From NCBI GenBank assembly GCA_019916065.1, contig CM034236.1, positions 16,817,167 to 16,881,166 on the forward strand: 64,000 nucleotides of DNA. Reading direction: 5' to 3'. The notes under the pieces were generated by a model. It made no database searches. It worked only from the letters and a program-made list of their open reading frames with translations, and had not been told where the DNA came from. Within the stretch, counting starts at the first letter, position 1. Each line of letters opens with the position of its first letter. Shown piece after piece: positions 22,958-35,531 of the stretch. Source of the DNA: Vitellaria paradoxa. Taxonomy: Eukaryota > Streptophyta > Magnoliopsida > Ericales > Sapotaceae. The translations under genes and the position numbers were made by a program.

Positions 22958-24063
22958 TCAATTTATACTACTATAAAAAGTCTAAATATTTGAAAAACTT
23001 TTATTAGACACTTATATTCTTTTATTCTCATACAAATTCAATTATATCTTTTGTATGCATATTCAATTGTAACTTTTGTTTCAAAACTCACATCTCCATC
23101 TTTTTGCCTTCCCTAGCCGGTGGCAAATGCAATTAATTATATACAAATCCAATTATATTTCCTAATCAATAGTGATTACTGTATCATTTATATGCAAATC
23201 CAATTATATTCTTATTCCCTAACCAATAGTATTTACTCTCGTCTTCGCAACTATAATCCATTGAAAACTTTTCAACTTTCTTTACTTCTTAAATTGTCAT
23301 TCTTTCCTCTCCCAAATCACTCATCTAAAAACCTAAGAAGGGGAAAACTTTTTAATCTCTTTATGCTCTCCAAGCCCAATTCACCCACACTCTAATTGTT
23401 GAACTTTCATCTCTTTTCAATCCCCATTAAAACTTCCTCCAAAAGTGGAGTGACTATGGGGTAGAGGACGGATTAATTAACAAATTGAATAAGATGATCA
23501 CGCTAGATAGAGGTATAAGAGCTACTCGTCATCCTTGATTTCTACTATACCTAAAACCCTAATTCCTTACCTTGTCTCCAAAGATCCAAATTTTGGTTGA
23601 TGGTTTTGTGAAAAACCTTATGTGATGAATAATATGTGTTTTGCTGTTAAGAATTTATTGAGTAACTTTTTTTAGCTTCTAATTTTCACTGGTAGTGATC
23701 TATAGTTTTTTTTATTTTTTCCATAATTTCTAGATGTATACAAATAATATACTTAAAAATTATTTAAAAAAACTAATTTTTTTTAATCCAAATCAAACCT
23801 AAATTGCAAGTTTGACTAGCCTCACAACAAAAAATGAGAACTATCAATATACAAATCCCAACTAAAAACTAATAAGAAAATAAAAGCAACAAAGGAAAAA
23901 AATATATATATATATATATGAAAAATATTTAAAAATTTGATGAGATCCAATTTTTAACTTCCCCTCTCTATTTTTTCCATTTATAATTTTAGATTTTTAT
24001 TTTTTTAATTTAAATATATAAAAGAAATAGCATACATGTGCAACGCACATACATTCCAACTAG
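22958..24063 (+). mobile_element. non-autonomous Helitron, complete ends
   Basis: It starts TCAATTTATACTACTATAAA directly after an A and ends CTAG directly before a T, as Helitron transposition requires. A perfect 6-bp-stem hairpin (ATGTGC-AAC-GCACAT, 24036-24050) stands nine bases before the CTAG. The 1106 bases inside are AT-rich and encode no Rep/helicase. There is no target duplication, as expected. It sits about 600 bases upstream of the FLIP start codon. Confidence 0.85.
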
Positions 24064-24381
24064 TTATTTGAAGAGTACCTATTTTTGCTATTGTAATGAT
24101 TTTGAAAAACTTTTTTTTATGTAATTTACAAGAACAAAAGCTAAGGCTTCCTCTATTTATTCAAAGACATAAGATGACTCTCAATGGACAAAGCTAATCT
24201 CATTAGAAGTAGAGAAGAAACATGGTCAATATCTATAATAAAACCATAGAATTCCTTTTGTTAAAAATTCACAAGTTTGTCCTATACTTATAGTCCAACC
24301 ACTTCATAAGTCAATGGGTATGTAAATGCCTGTCATTGATCACAAAATAGTGACCCATTATGCATGTCTCAATGTACTGAA
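24064..24381. other. spacer between Helitron and Copia-1
   Basis: I see no gene or recognisable element in these 318 bases. Confidence 0.5.
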
Positions 24382-25004
24382 TGTTAGAATTTTATGTTTG
24401 GAACCAGTCATTGTTTTGTAATTAAATTGTTAGAAATAAAATTCAAAAAATTAAAATTCACAGTTAAGAAAAAAAAAGTTTGAATGAAACTGATCAAGCT
24501 TGAACAGTATGTCCCTAAGACTGAATTCATCCCTTACAGGTGCTTCTTGTTTAACGAACATCAGCCTCCTAGAATAAAATGATCACACACACAAAAGAAA
24601 ATAGCAATTTGTATGTACTTTCAAACTAATAACTCTGTTTGTACCCTTTGTGTGCAACATTTTTTTATGAAAAAAAAAAAAAGTTGAATGGTTTTTTTAT
24701 GTGAGAATGAAAGTTTATATAGGCATAAAAGTGCCTTTTTCTGAAAAGGTGAATAGTTATTAGAAGAATAGCCATGCCTACTAGTCTTTCACTATTCACA
24801 ATGATTGTTGGAGGGAACCACAATTGTTGGAAGAAAAGGCCAACAAAATTGACTGTTGGAGAAAATATAATTTTAAATTCAAAATTTTGGCAGTTGGGAA
24901 ATAAAAAAAATTAAGATATAGGTTGTCCATATTTATCTTGATTTGACTCAACCAGAGCATAAGCTCAGGCGAGTAGGCGGCGAGCATTGTGACATGGACT
25001 AACA
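24382..25004 (-). repeat. Copia-1 left LTR (3' LTR)
   Basis: It starts TGTTAGAATTTTATG and ends GGACTAACA, so the termini TGTTAG and CTAACA form the usual short inverted repeat. The first 260 bases align with 29984-30241. The right edge is inferred from the inverted end only. Confidence 0.6.
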
Positions 25005-26730
25005 TATCTAGGTCTTTCTTGTTATAACCTAGACATAAATTATTTTATTTTATTTATGTGTTATATATATATATATATATTTTTAGGAAACTAACTAGCT
25101 TTATTAAAGCAATGTTCAAATTATTAATTTATTTATTTCTAAGTAAGTGTGGATCATTGGATGTTTTTTAGGATTTTTTATAGAGATATATGATTGGATG
25201 TCTACCGTAATCTAAATGGACGTGTTGACACTTCATTATGACATGTTAGGGTTTTATTGTTATGTATTAAGAAAGAGAGATGGAGGAGGAGGAGAATAAA
25301 TGACTGTGATAGATTGAAGTTGAAAGGTCAGTCTTTTTCTTTTAATTATATTTTTTCCTTCATTAAATGCCACACATTGATGAGATTGGCAATAAGTTAA
25401 GAAGGATTAATCAAAGGGTTAATGGCTTATGGCTTGCTTGATTTGTATATACAAGGATTAGCAGTATATATATATATATATAAGCTTGCTTTATGCTTTA
25501 GCTGTTCCCTTGATGTGCAAGTTTTTTTATTCAAAAAAATAAAAAATAAAAAGAGATCTGCCGCCGCACTTTGTAAGGATGTGTATATATACATATATAT
25601 GTATGGATTATGGATTGGTGGAAATTATTGGTAGAAAGAAAAAGAAAAAAAAATTAAGTTCGACGAGAGGCTACCATGTTGTTCGGTGGGAATTAGAATA
25701 GGTTAGTTATTAATATTAATTAATTTAGTAAAGGGGAGTTAAGAGTTTATATTTAATAATTTTATTAAATGTAAATTTAATATAGATGTTAAATAATAAG
25801 TATTTATATTTGTATATTCAGGATCGAGACGAATTATCCTGATTATTTTATATTTACATCTTTGGACTTAAGACGAGTGATTTGGCTAACTAGTGTTAAC
25901 TTTGTAAATTGTTACATGCATAAAGATTTTCAAGGTTAAATTTTTTGAATTGTTTTTTGTAAAAAAATCTATTATTTTGATAAGAGATTATATATTTTAT
26001 GCTATTAAGTGTGGGAAAAAATTTATTTGAACACTTTTGTTCAGTTTGATTTTATGGGATAGTTATGAACAATAATTTTGTGGCTATTAAAATTGAAATA
26101 AAAGTCCAATGGATAAACTCCTGAAGTGATTTGACTCTAGCAACTAGGGAACAGACTCGTGAAAACTGTGGTGATCTCAATTAGATCGGCTTAGGAAAAA
26201 ACTCAGGAGTTAGGCTGGGTGACTCTAAGTGCGATTAATGTGTTAATTATAGATTTTTGCACTCTAGCTTGTAGGTTTTGAAATTATCATTATTTATGCA
26301 TGGGCATTATTTACCTGGATTATTTATTTAAAAATTTATTATTTTTTAAAATTGATTATTTTCAATTTCATCTTTGATTCAAATTTAATAATATGTGGAT
26401 CCCATATAAATATTGTCTTAAAATTAACAAAAAATGGTGGTTAAAACTATGAATTCCAATAATCCTCTGTAGAATGAAAAAACTGAAATGCAAATACAAA
26501 TGCAGACTTGATACAAAGTACAAAGAAAATTTTGCATCAAGATAGATAGCTTTTGGCTTTGAACTTTCCCTAGCGATATATTATCAGGTTTATTTGCTAA
26601 CCAATGAACTTGATATTTTGAACTGTTCAGCTTTAGTATAAACAAAAACAGTAACAATCGCACAGTTTTTTTTTTTTTACACAATTTAGTTCTTTTGATT
26701 TTGTCTATTTTGGCCTTGGACATGCCTGGT
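25005..26730. other. stretch without recognisable domains inside Copia-1
   Basis: RT and RNase H should be here but are absent. TA-dinucleotide runs occur near 25064-25080 and 25460-25480. Bases about 26110-26250 (GACTCTAGCAACTAGGGAAC and following) resemble a piece of a Gypsy LTR. No coding domain is seen on either strand. Confidence 0.45.
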
Positions 26731-26739
26731 AATTCTTTG

Positions 26740-27640
26740 AGACTCTAGAGAACTTAGCCTATTCATTCTCATTGAAGTTGCCCCTTCACAATTAATATAA
26801 GTGATCTCTTAGAGTATCTTATTATACTCCACTTGGACTTCCAAGGTATAAGGATCATTAACAGTAAAGGTTATCCTAACACATGATTTAGGTTATCACT
26901 GTACATTTCATTATAGGAAAATAGTAGAGGAATTAATTTCTTAGTGATCTCAACGAGCACCCCCACAGTTTGGTTATCCCTTTAAACCTAGACCTTAGGA
27001 TCTCCAGTCAGCTAGGTTGGGTTGCCATTATGGCGATTCTCAATTCATAGGCTTTAAACCCAATTTTTTTACGAGGTATTTTGTTTAGAACATAATTTGC
27101 GGAAAGCAAAGCTTCTCGCCACAAATTTTGGGGTGAACTAAAACTTATTAATATAGCATTCATCGTCTCTTTTAAATAGAATCATCTTTTTTAAAGTTCT
27201 ATTTTTACATTTAGCAATTCTATTTTGCTGAAGTGTGTAAGATGTAGTTGTTTGATGAATAATATCATGTTCAGCACAAATCTGTGCAAATGGCTACTCT
27301 TATTCACCATCTCTATCACTTCTTAGCATTTTAATCTTTCTACTACGTTGGTTATCAACTTTATTTTTATATTATATAAATATTTCTAATGCTTCATCTT
27401 TTCTTCTTAGCAAATATACATAATAGTATTTTGTACAATCATCAATAAAAGTAATAAAATACTTTTTGCCACCTCTAGTTTGAACAAATTTTAAATCACA
27501 AATATCTGTGTGAATTAATTTTAGAGGTCTAGTACTTCTTTTAATTGAATGAAAAGAAGCTTTAACCAATTTGGCTTCAACATAAGTTTTACATTTATGT
27601 TCCATATTAATAATAAATTTTGGCAAAATATTAACATGTC
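26740..27640 (-). pseudogene. Copia-1 integrase remnant
   Basis: The clearest part encodes [40 protein letters not shown] and [20 protein letters not shown], a Copia integrase core start. It continues in broken frames through an FAQICAEHDIIHQTT-like stretch and the following catalytic region to about 26750. Frameshifts and stops rule out activity. Confidence 0.85.
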
Positions 27641-27999
27641 CTAATCTACCATGTCAAATTAATATTAAATGACTCAAGCAAGTAAGTAGAATAAATATTC
27701 TTATTATTATTAGGAGCAATTTTCATTATATTCATGTTAAAGAGGCCATCAGTCATATACTCTTTTCCTACATACATCCTACTTTTAATGAGTACAAATT
27801 TGTCAAACTCAAACACAAGTCTAAACCCCTTTTTTGCTCAATAATGATCTTAAAACTAAATTCTTGTGAATGTTAGGCACATGCAGCATATCATTAAGAG
27901 TTAGTTATTTGCCCAAAGGTCTTCTTCAGCACAACCTTTCATTTCCTTCAACTTTAGAGATTGCTTAGTTTCCTATGTAAAATTTTTCTCTATCCACAA

Positions 28000-29043
28000 C
28001 TTGGTATGATGAAAAACATCTATCTATTGGTACAAATGTGACAACTAGTGCCAGTGTTTACCCACCATTCTTTAGAATTGCCAACTAAGTTAACTTCAGA
28101 TATAACTACAGAGATATGCATTTCATTGACCTTAGCGTGAAGATTTTCTACTTCGGTCATATTAGCTTGAGGCGGCTTCTTCTTCTTTGAGGTATCCTGA
28201 TTCTTACACATGTGACAATTCTTGGCACAATGCCTTATTTTTTACATACATAGCATTTTCCTTTAAACTTCTTAAAGTCACCACTAAGCACTTTCAACCT
28301 TTCACCAATGTGCTTCCTGTTCTTATTATTAAGTTGTCTCACTTACTTTAGTACATTTGCTTTAGATATGTAGTGACTGCCGTTCTTCCTTTGGAAACTA
28401 GGTATGTCCTCTTCTATCCTCAATCTCACAATTAGGTTTTCAAGTTCATTTCTTTACATTTATACTTCAGGTAATTTTTGAAATCTTTCTAAGTTGGTGG
28501 TAAATTTTCAATGATTGTAACAACTTGGAATGATTCACTTAATATTATTCGTTCATCATAAATCTCATGAATGATAACTTGAAGATCTTGTACTTGATTG
28601 ATTATAGTCTTAGAATCAACCGTCTTGTATTCAAGAAACTTACCAGTAACAAATTTCTTTGAACTAGCATCATTTGTTTTGTACTTTTGTCTAAGGATTC
28701 CCACAATTCCCTACAAGTCTTGATTGAATACTATACATTGTATAGATATTGTCCAATCCATTGAGGATGTAGTTGTGGCATAAGAAACCTGTATGTTTTC
28801 ATGCCTCGATCGCAGCAACCACATGCTTATTAATCTCATTTTCATTAAGTATAGATATGTTTTCATTGAGAAACTTAGCCAAGTTCTAGGTGGTAAGATA
28901 TATAAAATAATATTTTTTTGTTTCCATCTTTTAAAATTAGCACCATTAAACTTTTTGGTTTCTCACCATGCCCAATAGGCATATTAAGAGTAGTTACAGG
29001 AGCAGTGACAGGATTTGTGACTTTATTAGTCTCACTTGACATC
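28000..29043 (-). pseudogene. Copia-1 gag-protease remnant
   Basis: From right to left the minus strand encodes a gag start (MSSETNKVTNPV), the block SKKFVTGKFLEYKTVDSKTI, a damaged CCHC knuckle (KCYVCKK then a stop) and a protease region with SEVNLVGNSKEWWVNTGTSC, where NTG replaces the catalytic DTG. Several stops and frameshifts lie between these pieces. Confidence 0.85.
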
Positions 29044-29983
29044 TATGAAAAGGCAAAGGTATAATTAAAATTTATACTTTGCAAAAAGATTATTTAAATG
29101 TGTAACAATTTACATAATGAAAAATTTGATAGTCTAGCAAAAGTAATTTTCACAAAATACAGTTCAATGTAGTGTAAAACAATGTAAAGAGATGCACCTT
29201 GAACTCTACAACAATTTTAATTAAAAATTGAAAATGCAGCAAAAGTAGTATGGGAAAAATAATTTGGGCAGAAAATAAGTTCAATACATTTCAATGCTTT
29301 TGAATGCAGTAACAAAATTTAATACAATAATTTTAATTTCTATATAGAAATAGATTGTAAAACTGTAGAAAATTAAAATTGTGGAGTGCAATAATTAAAC
29401 TGCATGCAAAAATTTTTTTAACAAAATTTAAATAACACAAAAGATAAAATTTTGTTCCGTGCAGAAGTAAACACAACACTATTAACAGTGTAAGGAAAAT
29501 TTCTGTGTAGGAAATTACATAATAGTAGACCATAAAAAATTGCAATGACTACACACAAAAAAATTTAGAACACAGAATTCTAACTATACAATGTAGAAAA
29601 TGTTCTACGCTTGTTTTAAAACTAGTAGCAGAATGAATATTATTTTTTGTTGTTCACAAAGACGTTATATTTCTGTTTTGGCAATAGTGGGAAAATAATA
29701 ATAATGATAATTTTTTTTCCTTGCTGGAAAAAGTCACTAGACAAATGATTTTTAAAACCAGTGCAGAAACATTTCCATAGAAATAAGTTGCACATATGAC
29801 CGCATCAACAAGCAATGTTCACATTTAAAACAACATATAGAAAAAATGCAGTGCAACTAAAAGTTTTAAAACCAAAAATCCGTGCAACAAATTACAGAAA
29901 AATATTATATGCAGTGAAGTTTCATACAGTATAGCAAATCAATTTTAACAGTGACTGTAAACGAGGAATTTCAGTCTTAAGAT
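29044..29983 (-). other. Copia-1 leader between 5' LTR and gag
   Basis: AT-rich sequence with no gene. No tRNA-Met primer binding site is visible next to the LTR, so the site is lost or unusual. Confidence 0.5.
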
Positions 29984-30241
29984 TGTTGGAATTTTATGTT
30001 TGGAATCAATATTTGTTCTGTAATTAAATTGTCAAAAATAAAACTAAAAAAATTGAAACTCACAGTTAGGGAAAAAAAGTCTAAATGAAACCGATCAAGT
30101 TTAGTACTAAACAATACGTCCTTAAGGCTGAATTCATCTCCTATAGATGCTTTTGGTTTAACGGACGTTAGCCTCTCTAGATAAAATGATTACACACATA
30201 AAAGGAAGTAGCAATTTGTGTGTACTTTCGAACCAATAACT
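29984..30241 (-). repeat. Copia-1 right LTR (5' LTR), truncated
   Basis: It starts TGTTGGAATTTTATG, aligns with 24382 onward, and is cut at CCAATAACT, where the left copy continues with CTGTTTGTACC. Confidence 0.8.
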
Positions 30242-30469
30242 TGTTGTCTAGTATAAAACTGATTCCCATATATTCCTATTCCTTTACACGTGAATGAATA
30301 TATAACCAGAATAAAATCTCCTATTTTTTGCTATACATGTATTTAGGCAATCAATCATAGCTATTCTTGGTTCATCTAACTAAAAAAGGAAAGTTTTACT
30401 ATAGAGACGGAAACTAAATATTATCAAGACTCTTTCCTTTGATTGCTCAATGAATAACTCACACCAACA
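30242..30469 (-). repeat. Copia-2 left LTR (3' LTR)
   Basis: About 228 bases, starting TGTTGTCTAGTAT and ending CACACCAACA. It is homologous to 49903-50037 and 51661-51722. Confidence 0.85.
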
Positions 30470-31672
30470 CTCCTTCTCAAGTTGGTGTGTAAATGTCTCT
30501 AATGCCCAACTTATCAAGTTAGTAGTGGAATAGCTCACTGCATACTGCTTTAGTAACAATATTAACTATTTTCCGAATTAACAAATAGAAATCTGATTAT
30601 CTCGGCCTCAAGATTTTGTTTGATAAAATGTCGGTCCACTTCCACATGTTTTGTTTGATCCCTATTGGATAGAATTATGTGAAATATCAATTACAGCTTT
30701 GTTGTCACAAAATAACTTCATTTTATTGTTAGAGCAAAGCCAAGTTCTGCCAGCAATTTTCTAAGCCATAGAAGCTCACATAAGCCCGTAGCCATTCCTT
30801 GGAATTTGGTCTTTGTACTTGATAAAGCTACTACCTTTTGCTTTTTACTCCTTCTTATAACAAGATTATCTCCAACAAAAGTGAAATAGCCCGAAGTTGA
30901 CTTTCTATTTGAGATGTTTCCTGCCCCAGCCTACATCTGTATAGCTCTTTACTCTTAGGTGACCATTTCTAGAGAACACAAGTCCTTTCCTAGGTGAAGA
31001 CTTCAAGTATCTAAGAATTTGAATCACTGTATTCATATATTCTTCACGTGGGCAATGCATAAGCTAACTTACTACACTCACTGCATAGGCAATGTCAGGC
31101 CTTGTATGTGAGAGATAAATTAGTTTCCGAACCAGTTTCTAGTATCTTCCTTTATCTGTTGGTACTTGATTCGGATGTTCTACAAGTTTATGATTTTGGA
31201 CTATGGGTGTATCTGTAGGCTTACAGTCTAATAGTCCAACTTCAAATAATAAGTCTAGTATATACTTTCATTGAGAAAGAAATATACCTTGCTTGGATCG
31301 AGCAATTTCAATTCCTAAGAAGTATTTGAGGCCTCCCAAATTCTTCATTTCAAACTCTGCCACTAACTTCTCCTGAAGTCTTACTATCTCTTTTGTATCA
31401 TTTCCTATAACGATCATGTCGACCACATAGAATATCAAGGTAGTTACCTTGCCCTATTGATGCTTCAAGAGTAAAGTGTGGCCTGACTTGTTTTAAGAAA
31501 AGCCATATTTCTTCATTGCCAATCTTAGGCGTCCGAACCATGCCCTAGGAGATTGCTTTAACCTATACAATGTCTTCTGTAGTTCGCACACGATTTTGCC
31601 ACTCGAGGTTATATCTAGAAAAAGCATCCATATAAATCTCTTCTTTAACATTTCCATGGAGGAAAGCATTCC
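30470..31672 (-). pseudogene. Copia-2 reverse transcriptase (C-terminal part) and RNase H remnant
   Basis: The minus strand encodes GKIVCELQKTLYRLKQSPRA followed by WFGRLRLAMKKYGF, a catalytic block FYVVDMIVIGND in which the YVDD motif is changed to YVVD, and RNase H with HVEVDRHFIKQNLEAEII, all Copia signatures. Frameshifts and stops are numerous. Confidence 0.85.
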
Positions 31673-33121
31673 TGATGCAGGGAATAGAAGCAGACGTATA
31701 CGAAGCTTGAGTAGTTGGACTATAGATTTATTGTTTAGTCTTAGAATACCTAGAAAATAACACACAAATTTGTAGAGAAAAACCTCTTTCTGATAAAAAT
31801 GTATCAAATAATCAAAGTCTACCTTCCTCCATATATTATAATGTCTTAAATAGAAAATAAATAGTAGTAAAATAAGGAATAGGAATCTTCAAAATAGATT
31901 AAATAAAATTAATCCTAACATAATTAAAGACTAAAAATCTTCTAGAAATAGAAAAAACTAAAAGTTATGACCAAATCAAAACTCACCATTATCTTTCCTT
32001 TCCAAATAATATAGGGCAACTTGGTCTGCATCTTTCTTCACATGTTAGAAAAAATTTGCCCTCGAATTCGGATTTTCATATTTCATTGATTTTTGAACTT
32101 GGCTATTCTATTCAACCACCATGCCCATATATCTTTTGTGCAACTAATTTTTCTTAGGAAAACCTATATCATTTTGTCTTCACCTAATAAAAATTTTTCT
32201 TCAAAATTTTCATTTTTTCATTGACTTTCAACATAAACCATATTTTCAGTTAACACATTCTTAGAATCTATTGAGATAGTAGTTGAAATTTTATTTTCAA
32301 TACTCGTCATATATTGGAGGCAAATCCCAATCTACTTGCATTTAAGAACTTCAATATAGTCTTTTGAAACTTTAACTGTAACGAGTTCTTCATAAGAAAT
32401 TGATTGTTTACTCCGATCAAAAATTGAATTGGGAATTATTGTTGACGTGAATGGAAACTCCTTTTCAGGAAGTTCTTTCCTTGAATATTTAGATTCCCTT
32501 TCTGAATACTCTTTGCTATCCAAAGATTGATCTAGGGATAGGTTGTGAGGTTGAGGTTGATATCTGACAGCAAAAGTGGAAAACTGTTGGTACAAGGACC
32601 CAATAATATCTTCTAGCCATTGAAAATGCTCCTCCCATCACATCTCCTATGTGACTTTATCATGTTTTATAACTTGCTCAACAGCAGCAACTTGCGGACC
32701 GTTACCACAACCCTTCTTGATGTCTCGGGTGCCATGAGTTCTGATACCAACTGTTGCAGAGAAACATGAGAGTTGTACGGAAGGGGATAGAATGTAGTTT
32801 TTCTATTTAGTCTAAGAATACCTAGAAAATAGCACACAGATTTCTTCTAGAGATCAATTCTCTAATAATAATTTTATTAATCAAAATTACCTCCTAGCCT
32901 TGTATGGTTACAAAGTTTAAATAGAGAAAAACCCTTATAAAATACAACCAAAATTAGCAAATAGAATAATGTAAAATAAAAAAATAGAATAATACTAACT
33001 ATAAAAAGTTCATAATTTTAGCACTAAACTAAATAATATATTCTATATCTAAATATAATTTTTTTGATGAATATCTAACCAAATAGGAAACTTCCTTAGT
33101 ACAATATTATTACAATCTTCA
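31673..33121 (-). mobile_element. small non-autonomous LTR element (TRIM/LARD-like) inside Copia-2 RT
   Basis: Two related flanks of about 370 bases (31673-32040 and 32752-33121) share AGAATACCTAGAAAATA and ACACA-ATTT blocks and surround about 710 bases. Next to the right flank the plus strand reads GTTCTGATACCAA, the complement of a tRNA-Met primer site. It interrupts RT between 31672 and 33131. The internal part has one 88-codon frame (32332-32595, minus) rich in S, E and K and no pol domains. The LTRs are quite diverged. Confidence 0.75.
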
Positions 33122-33130
33122 GACTGCATT

Positions 33131-33560
33131 AATTTTTTTTCATTGAGCTGATGTATTGGCTAGTCTAATTTCACTATAAGAGAGTAATACTCCCACTGTT
33201 TTTAATTTAGCAATAGGTGAGAAAATCTCCTAGTAATCGATACCATATGTCTGAGGATGGCCTCTTGCTACCAGCCTTGCTTTGTATCGTTCGATGGATC
33301 CATCAGCTTTGTACTTGATGGAAAAGAAACATTTACATTCCACCATCTTTTGATCCCTAGGCATAGGGACAAGTATCCATGTCTCATTTTTCAGTAACAC
33401 GTCCATCTCCTTCTTCATAGCCTGTACCCACCTTAAGTCATTTAGAGCATCATCAACACTGGTGGGAATATGATTTGAGGAGAGTTCATCTACAAAGTGT
33501 TTGAAAGGATTTGATAATTTCTCTATCAAAACATAATTGGGAATAGGATATTGTGGCCCT
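33131..33560 (-). pseudogene. Copia-2 reverse transcriptase, N-terminal part
   Basis: Minus-strand frame with RWVQAMKKEMDVLLKNETW and SIKYKADGSIERYKARLVA followed by RGHPQTYGIDY, the standard Copia RT opening. It continues to the insertion point of the small LTR element. Confidence 0.9.
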
Positions 33561-33899
33561 AGTTACTCCATATTAGGGGAGTACATATTTGGTGGTTTCC
33601 CTTGATTGTGCTTGAAATATAGCTCATATCTAATAGGGTTATCCATACTAGTGACCACATTAGGTGTAACAGGAGAGCTTACCTCAGTGATATTCTTAGG
33701 AGATTGGTCGTTGGGTACTATAGAGTGGGGGTTCCAAATTTCGTTGGCACTTTTATTTGTGGTTTTGACTGAACAACAATTAAAGGAGGAAAGTTACTAA
33801 CAGCTTGTACTTCTGACTTAGTAATAATTAGAGGAGGAGAGTTATTAACAACTTGTACTTCCGTATATAGTATTAAGTCTTGACCAATCATAACTTAGC

Positions 33900-34930
33900 T
33901 AATTCAATTCTTCATTCAATAGCTCTCATTGAAGAGAAGAATTAGATGGTCCTGAAGAGAAGAACATCTCGAATTCCCAAAAAGTGACATCTATAGTCAC
34001 ATAGGTATGGCAAATATGAGGATTAAAACACTGGTACCCTTTCTGATGTTGAGCATATCCTAAGAAGATAGAGCGACAAGCACACGGGTTAAGTTTTCTG
34101 CACTGAGTTTTATGAAGATGAACAAACACCACACACCTAAATACATGAGATGGGAGCATCAGTGTCAAAGGTAGTGTGACATGGGTAAAAAGTACCTGAA
34201 GTGGAGTCTTGAATTCCAAAACTTTAACGGGCATTTGATTAATAAGGTAAACAACAGTGGCAACTACATCTGTCTAATGGGAACTAGGTGCATGAGTACC
34301 TAATAATAGAGCCTAAGCTATCTCAATAATGTGATGATTCTTTCATTCAGCAACACCGTTTTGCTGAGGAGTTTGAGGATAAGAGATCTCATGTAGTAAT
34401 CCAAAGTGATGATAATAATCACAAATTTTGTGATCCTTATATTCTCCTCTATTATTCGATTAGAGAATCCGAATATTAGCAAAAAATTAAATTTGAATCA
34501 TTTTATGAAAAAACCTTGAACACATCAAAGACCTTATTCTTTTTTTTTTAACAAATAAAACTAAGTCATCCTAATGCAGTCATCAACAAATATTATAAAC
34601 TAGCAAAAACAAAACAACGCAGGTTTTGGGAATGGGCCCATAGATTAGAGTGAAATCAAAAGGGACTCTATTCTTATTCATCTTTAATGGATAACTAGCT
34701 CGATGACTTTTAGCTAACATACAAGTTTCACATTGAAAATCTTAAATTGATAACTCTGAAAATAAATAAGGGGAGAAATACTTCAAATACCTAAATAACA
34801 AATGTTCTAACTGACAACGTAATAGCCAAATTTGATCTGCTTTGGAATTATTTAAAAACCGCATATGGTGAGCTCGGCCTACACTGAAGTCCTCCATATA
34901 ATATAGCCCCCCTCTTAGTACCACACCCAA
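33900..34930 (-). pseudogene. Copia-2 integrase and pre-integrase remnant
   Basis: From right to left: a pre-integrase zinc region (NNSKADQIWLLRCQLEH), an integrase core in broken frames, and the C-terminal block PCACRSIFLGYAQHQKGYQC followed by FNPHI and YVTIDVTFWE. Stops and frameshifts are frequent. Confidence 0.85.
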
Positions 34931-35049
34931 TTATCTCCTTCATGAGAATGTCCTAAAGAAGACAAAATGTAGGATAAATTAATACAACACAATTTAACAC
35001 TTATGTAAATTGATGACTCACAGATAAGAGTTTGTGAGACAGATGTGGC

Positions 35050-35526
35050 ACAAGTAAAGTGTTAAATAAAGATAAGGCTAGTGATAAGGCTAGTGATACC
35101 ACCATTGTTCCCGCCCCCTATTATTAATGAGATCACCCCATTGACATTAACAATGTTTGTTTGTCGGAGAGGGGTGTGTTCAAAGAAATCAATGACATTA
35201 AACATCATATGACTTGCAGCTCTCGAAATTAAGGATCCAAGTGTTGCTCTCAGCTTTTCTACGAGACCTAAGAAGAGCAATACCTTGATTAGAGCTTGAA
35301 AAACTAGTGGGAATAAGTAAGAAGTGTTGCGGGTTTGCTGTCACTATTGCTATTGTGCCTTTTGTTGCATTCTCTTCTTCAGTTCGAGCCACTACAACTT
35401 TAGTAGTCTTTTCTATTTCATATTTCTTCATGGCTTGAAGATCATGCCACTACTCGGGATACCCGTGAAGGTTAAAGTAAGTTTCACGGGTATGTTTTGC
35501 ACCACCATAGTGGGTATGTTTAGTGC
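35050..35526 (-). pseudogene. Copia-2 protease and gag zinc-knuckle end
   Basis: The minus strand shows the gag tail HTRETYFNLHGYPE, stop, WHDLQAMKKYE, and the protease vicinity HTPLRQTNIVNVNGV. The Athila element interrupts the zinc-knuckle region. The N-terminal part of gag lies on its far side at 48955-49890. Confidence 0.85.
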
Positions 35527-35531
35527 CCTAT
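35527..35531. repeat. Athila target-site duplication, left (CCTAT)
   Basis: CCTAT directly precedes the TG of the 5' LTR and is repeated directly after the 3' LTR at 48950-48954. Confidence 0.9.

Larger units (their letters stand above)
24382..30241 (-). mobile_element. Copia-1, degenerate Copia element with its right LTR truncated by Copia-2
   Basis: LTR-related copies at 24382-25004 and 29984-30241 flank gag, protease and integrase remnants read on the minus strand. Reverse transcriptase and RNase H, expected between about 25.0 and 26.7 kb, cannot be recognised; that stretch is unrelated AT-rich DNA. The right LTR stops abruptly at 30241, where Copia-2 begins. The missing part of this LTR should lie beyond Copia-2 and the CACTA element, outside the window. 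Confidence 0.8.

Noticed and set aside
33606..33800. Plus-strand frame inside Copia-2
   Set aside because: It is antisense to the integrase-RT linker of Copia-2.
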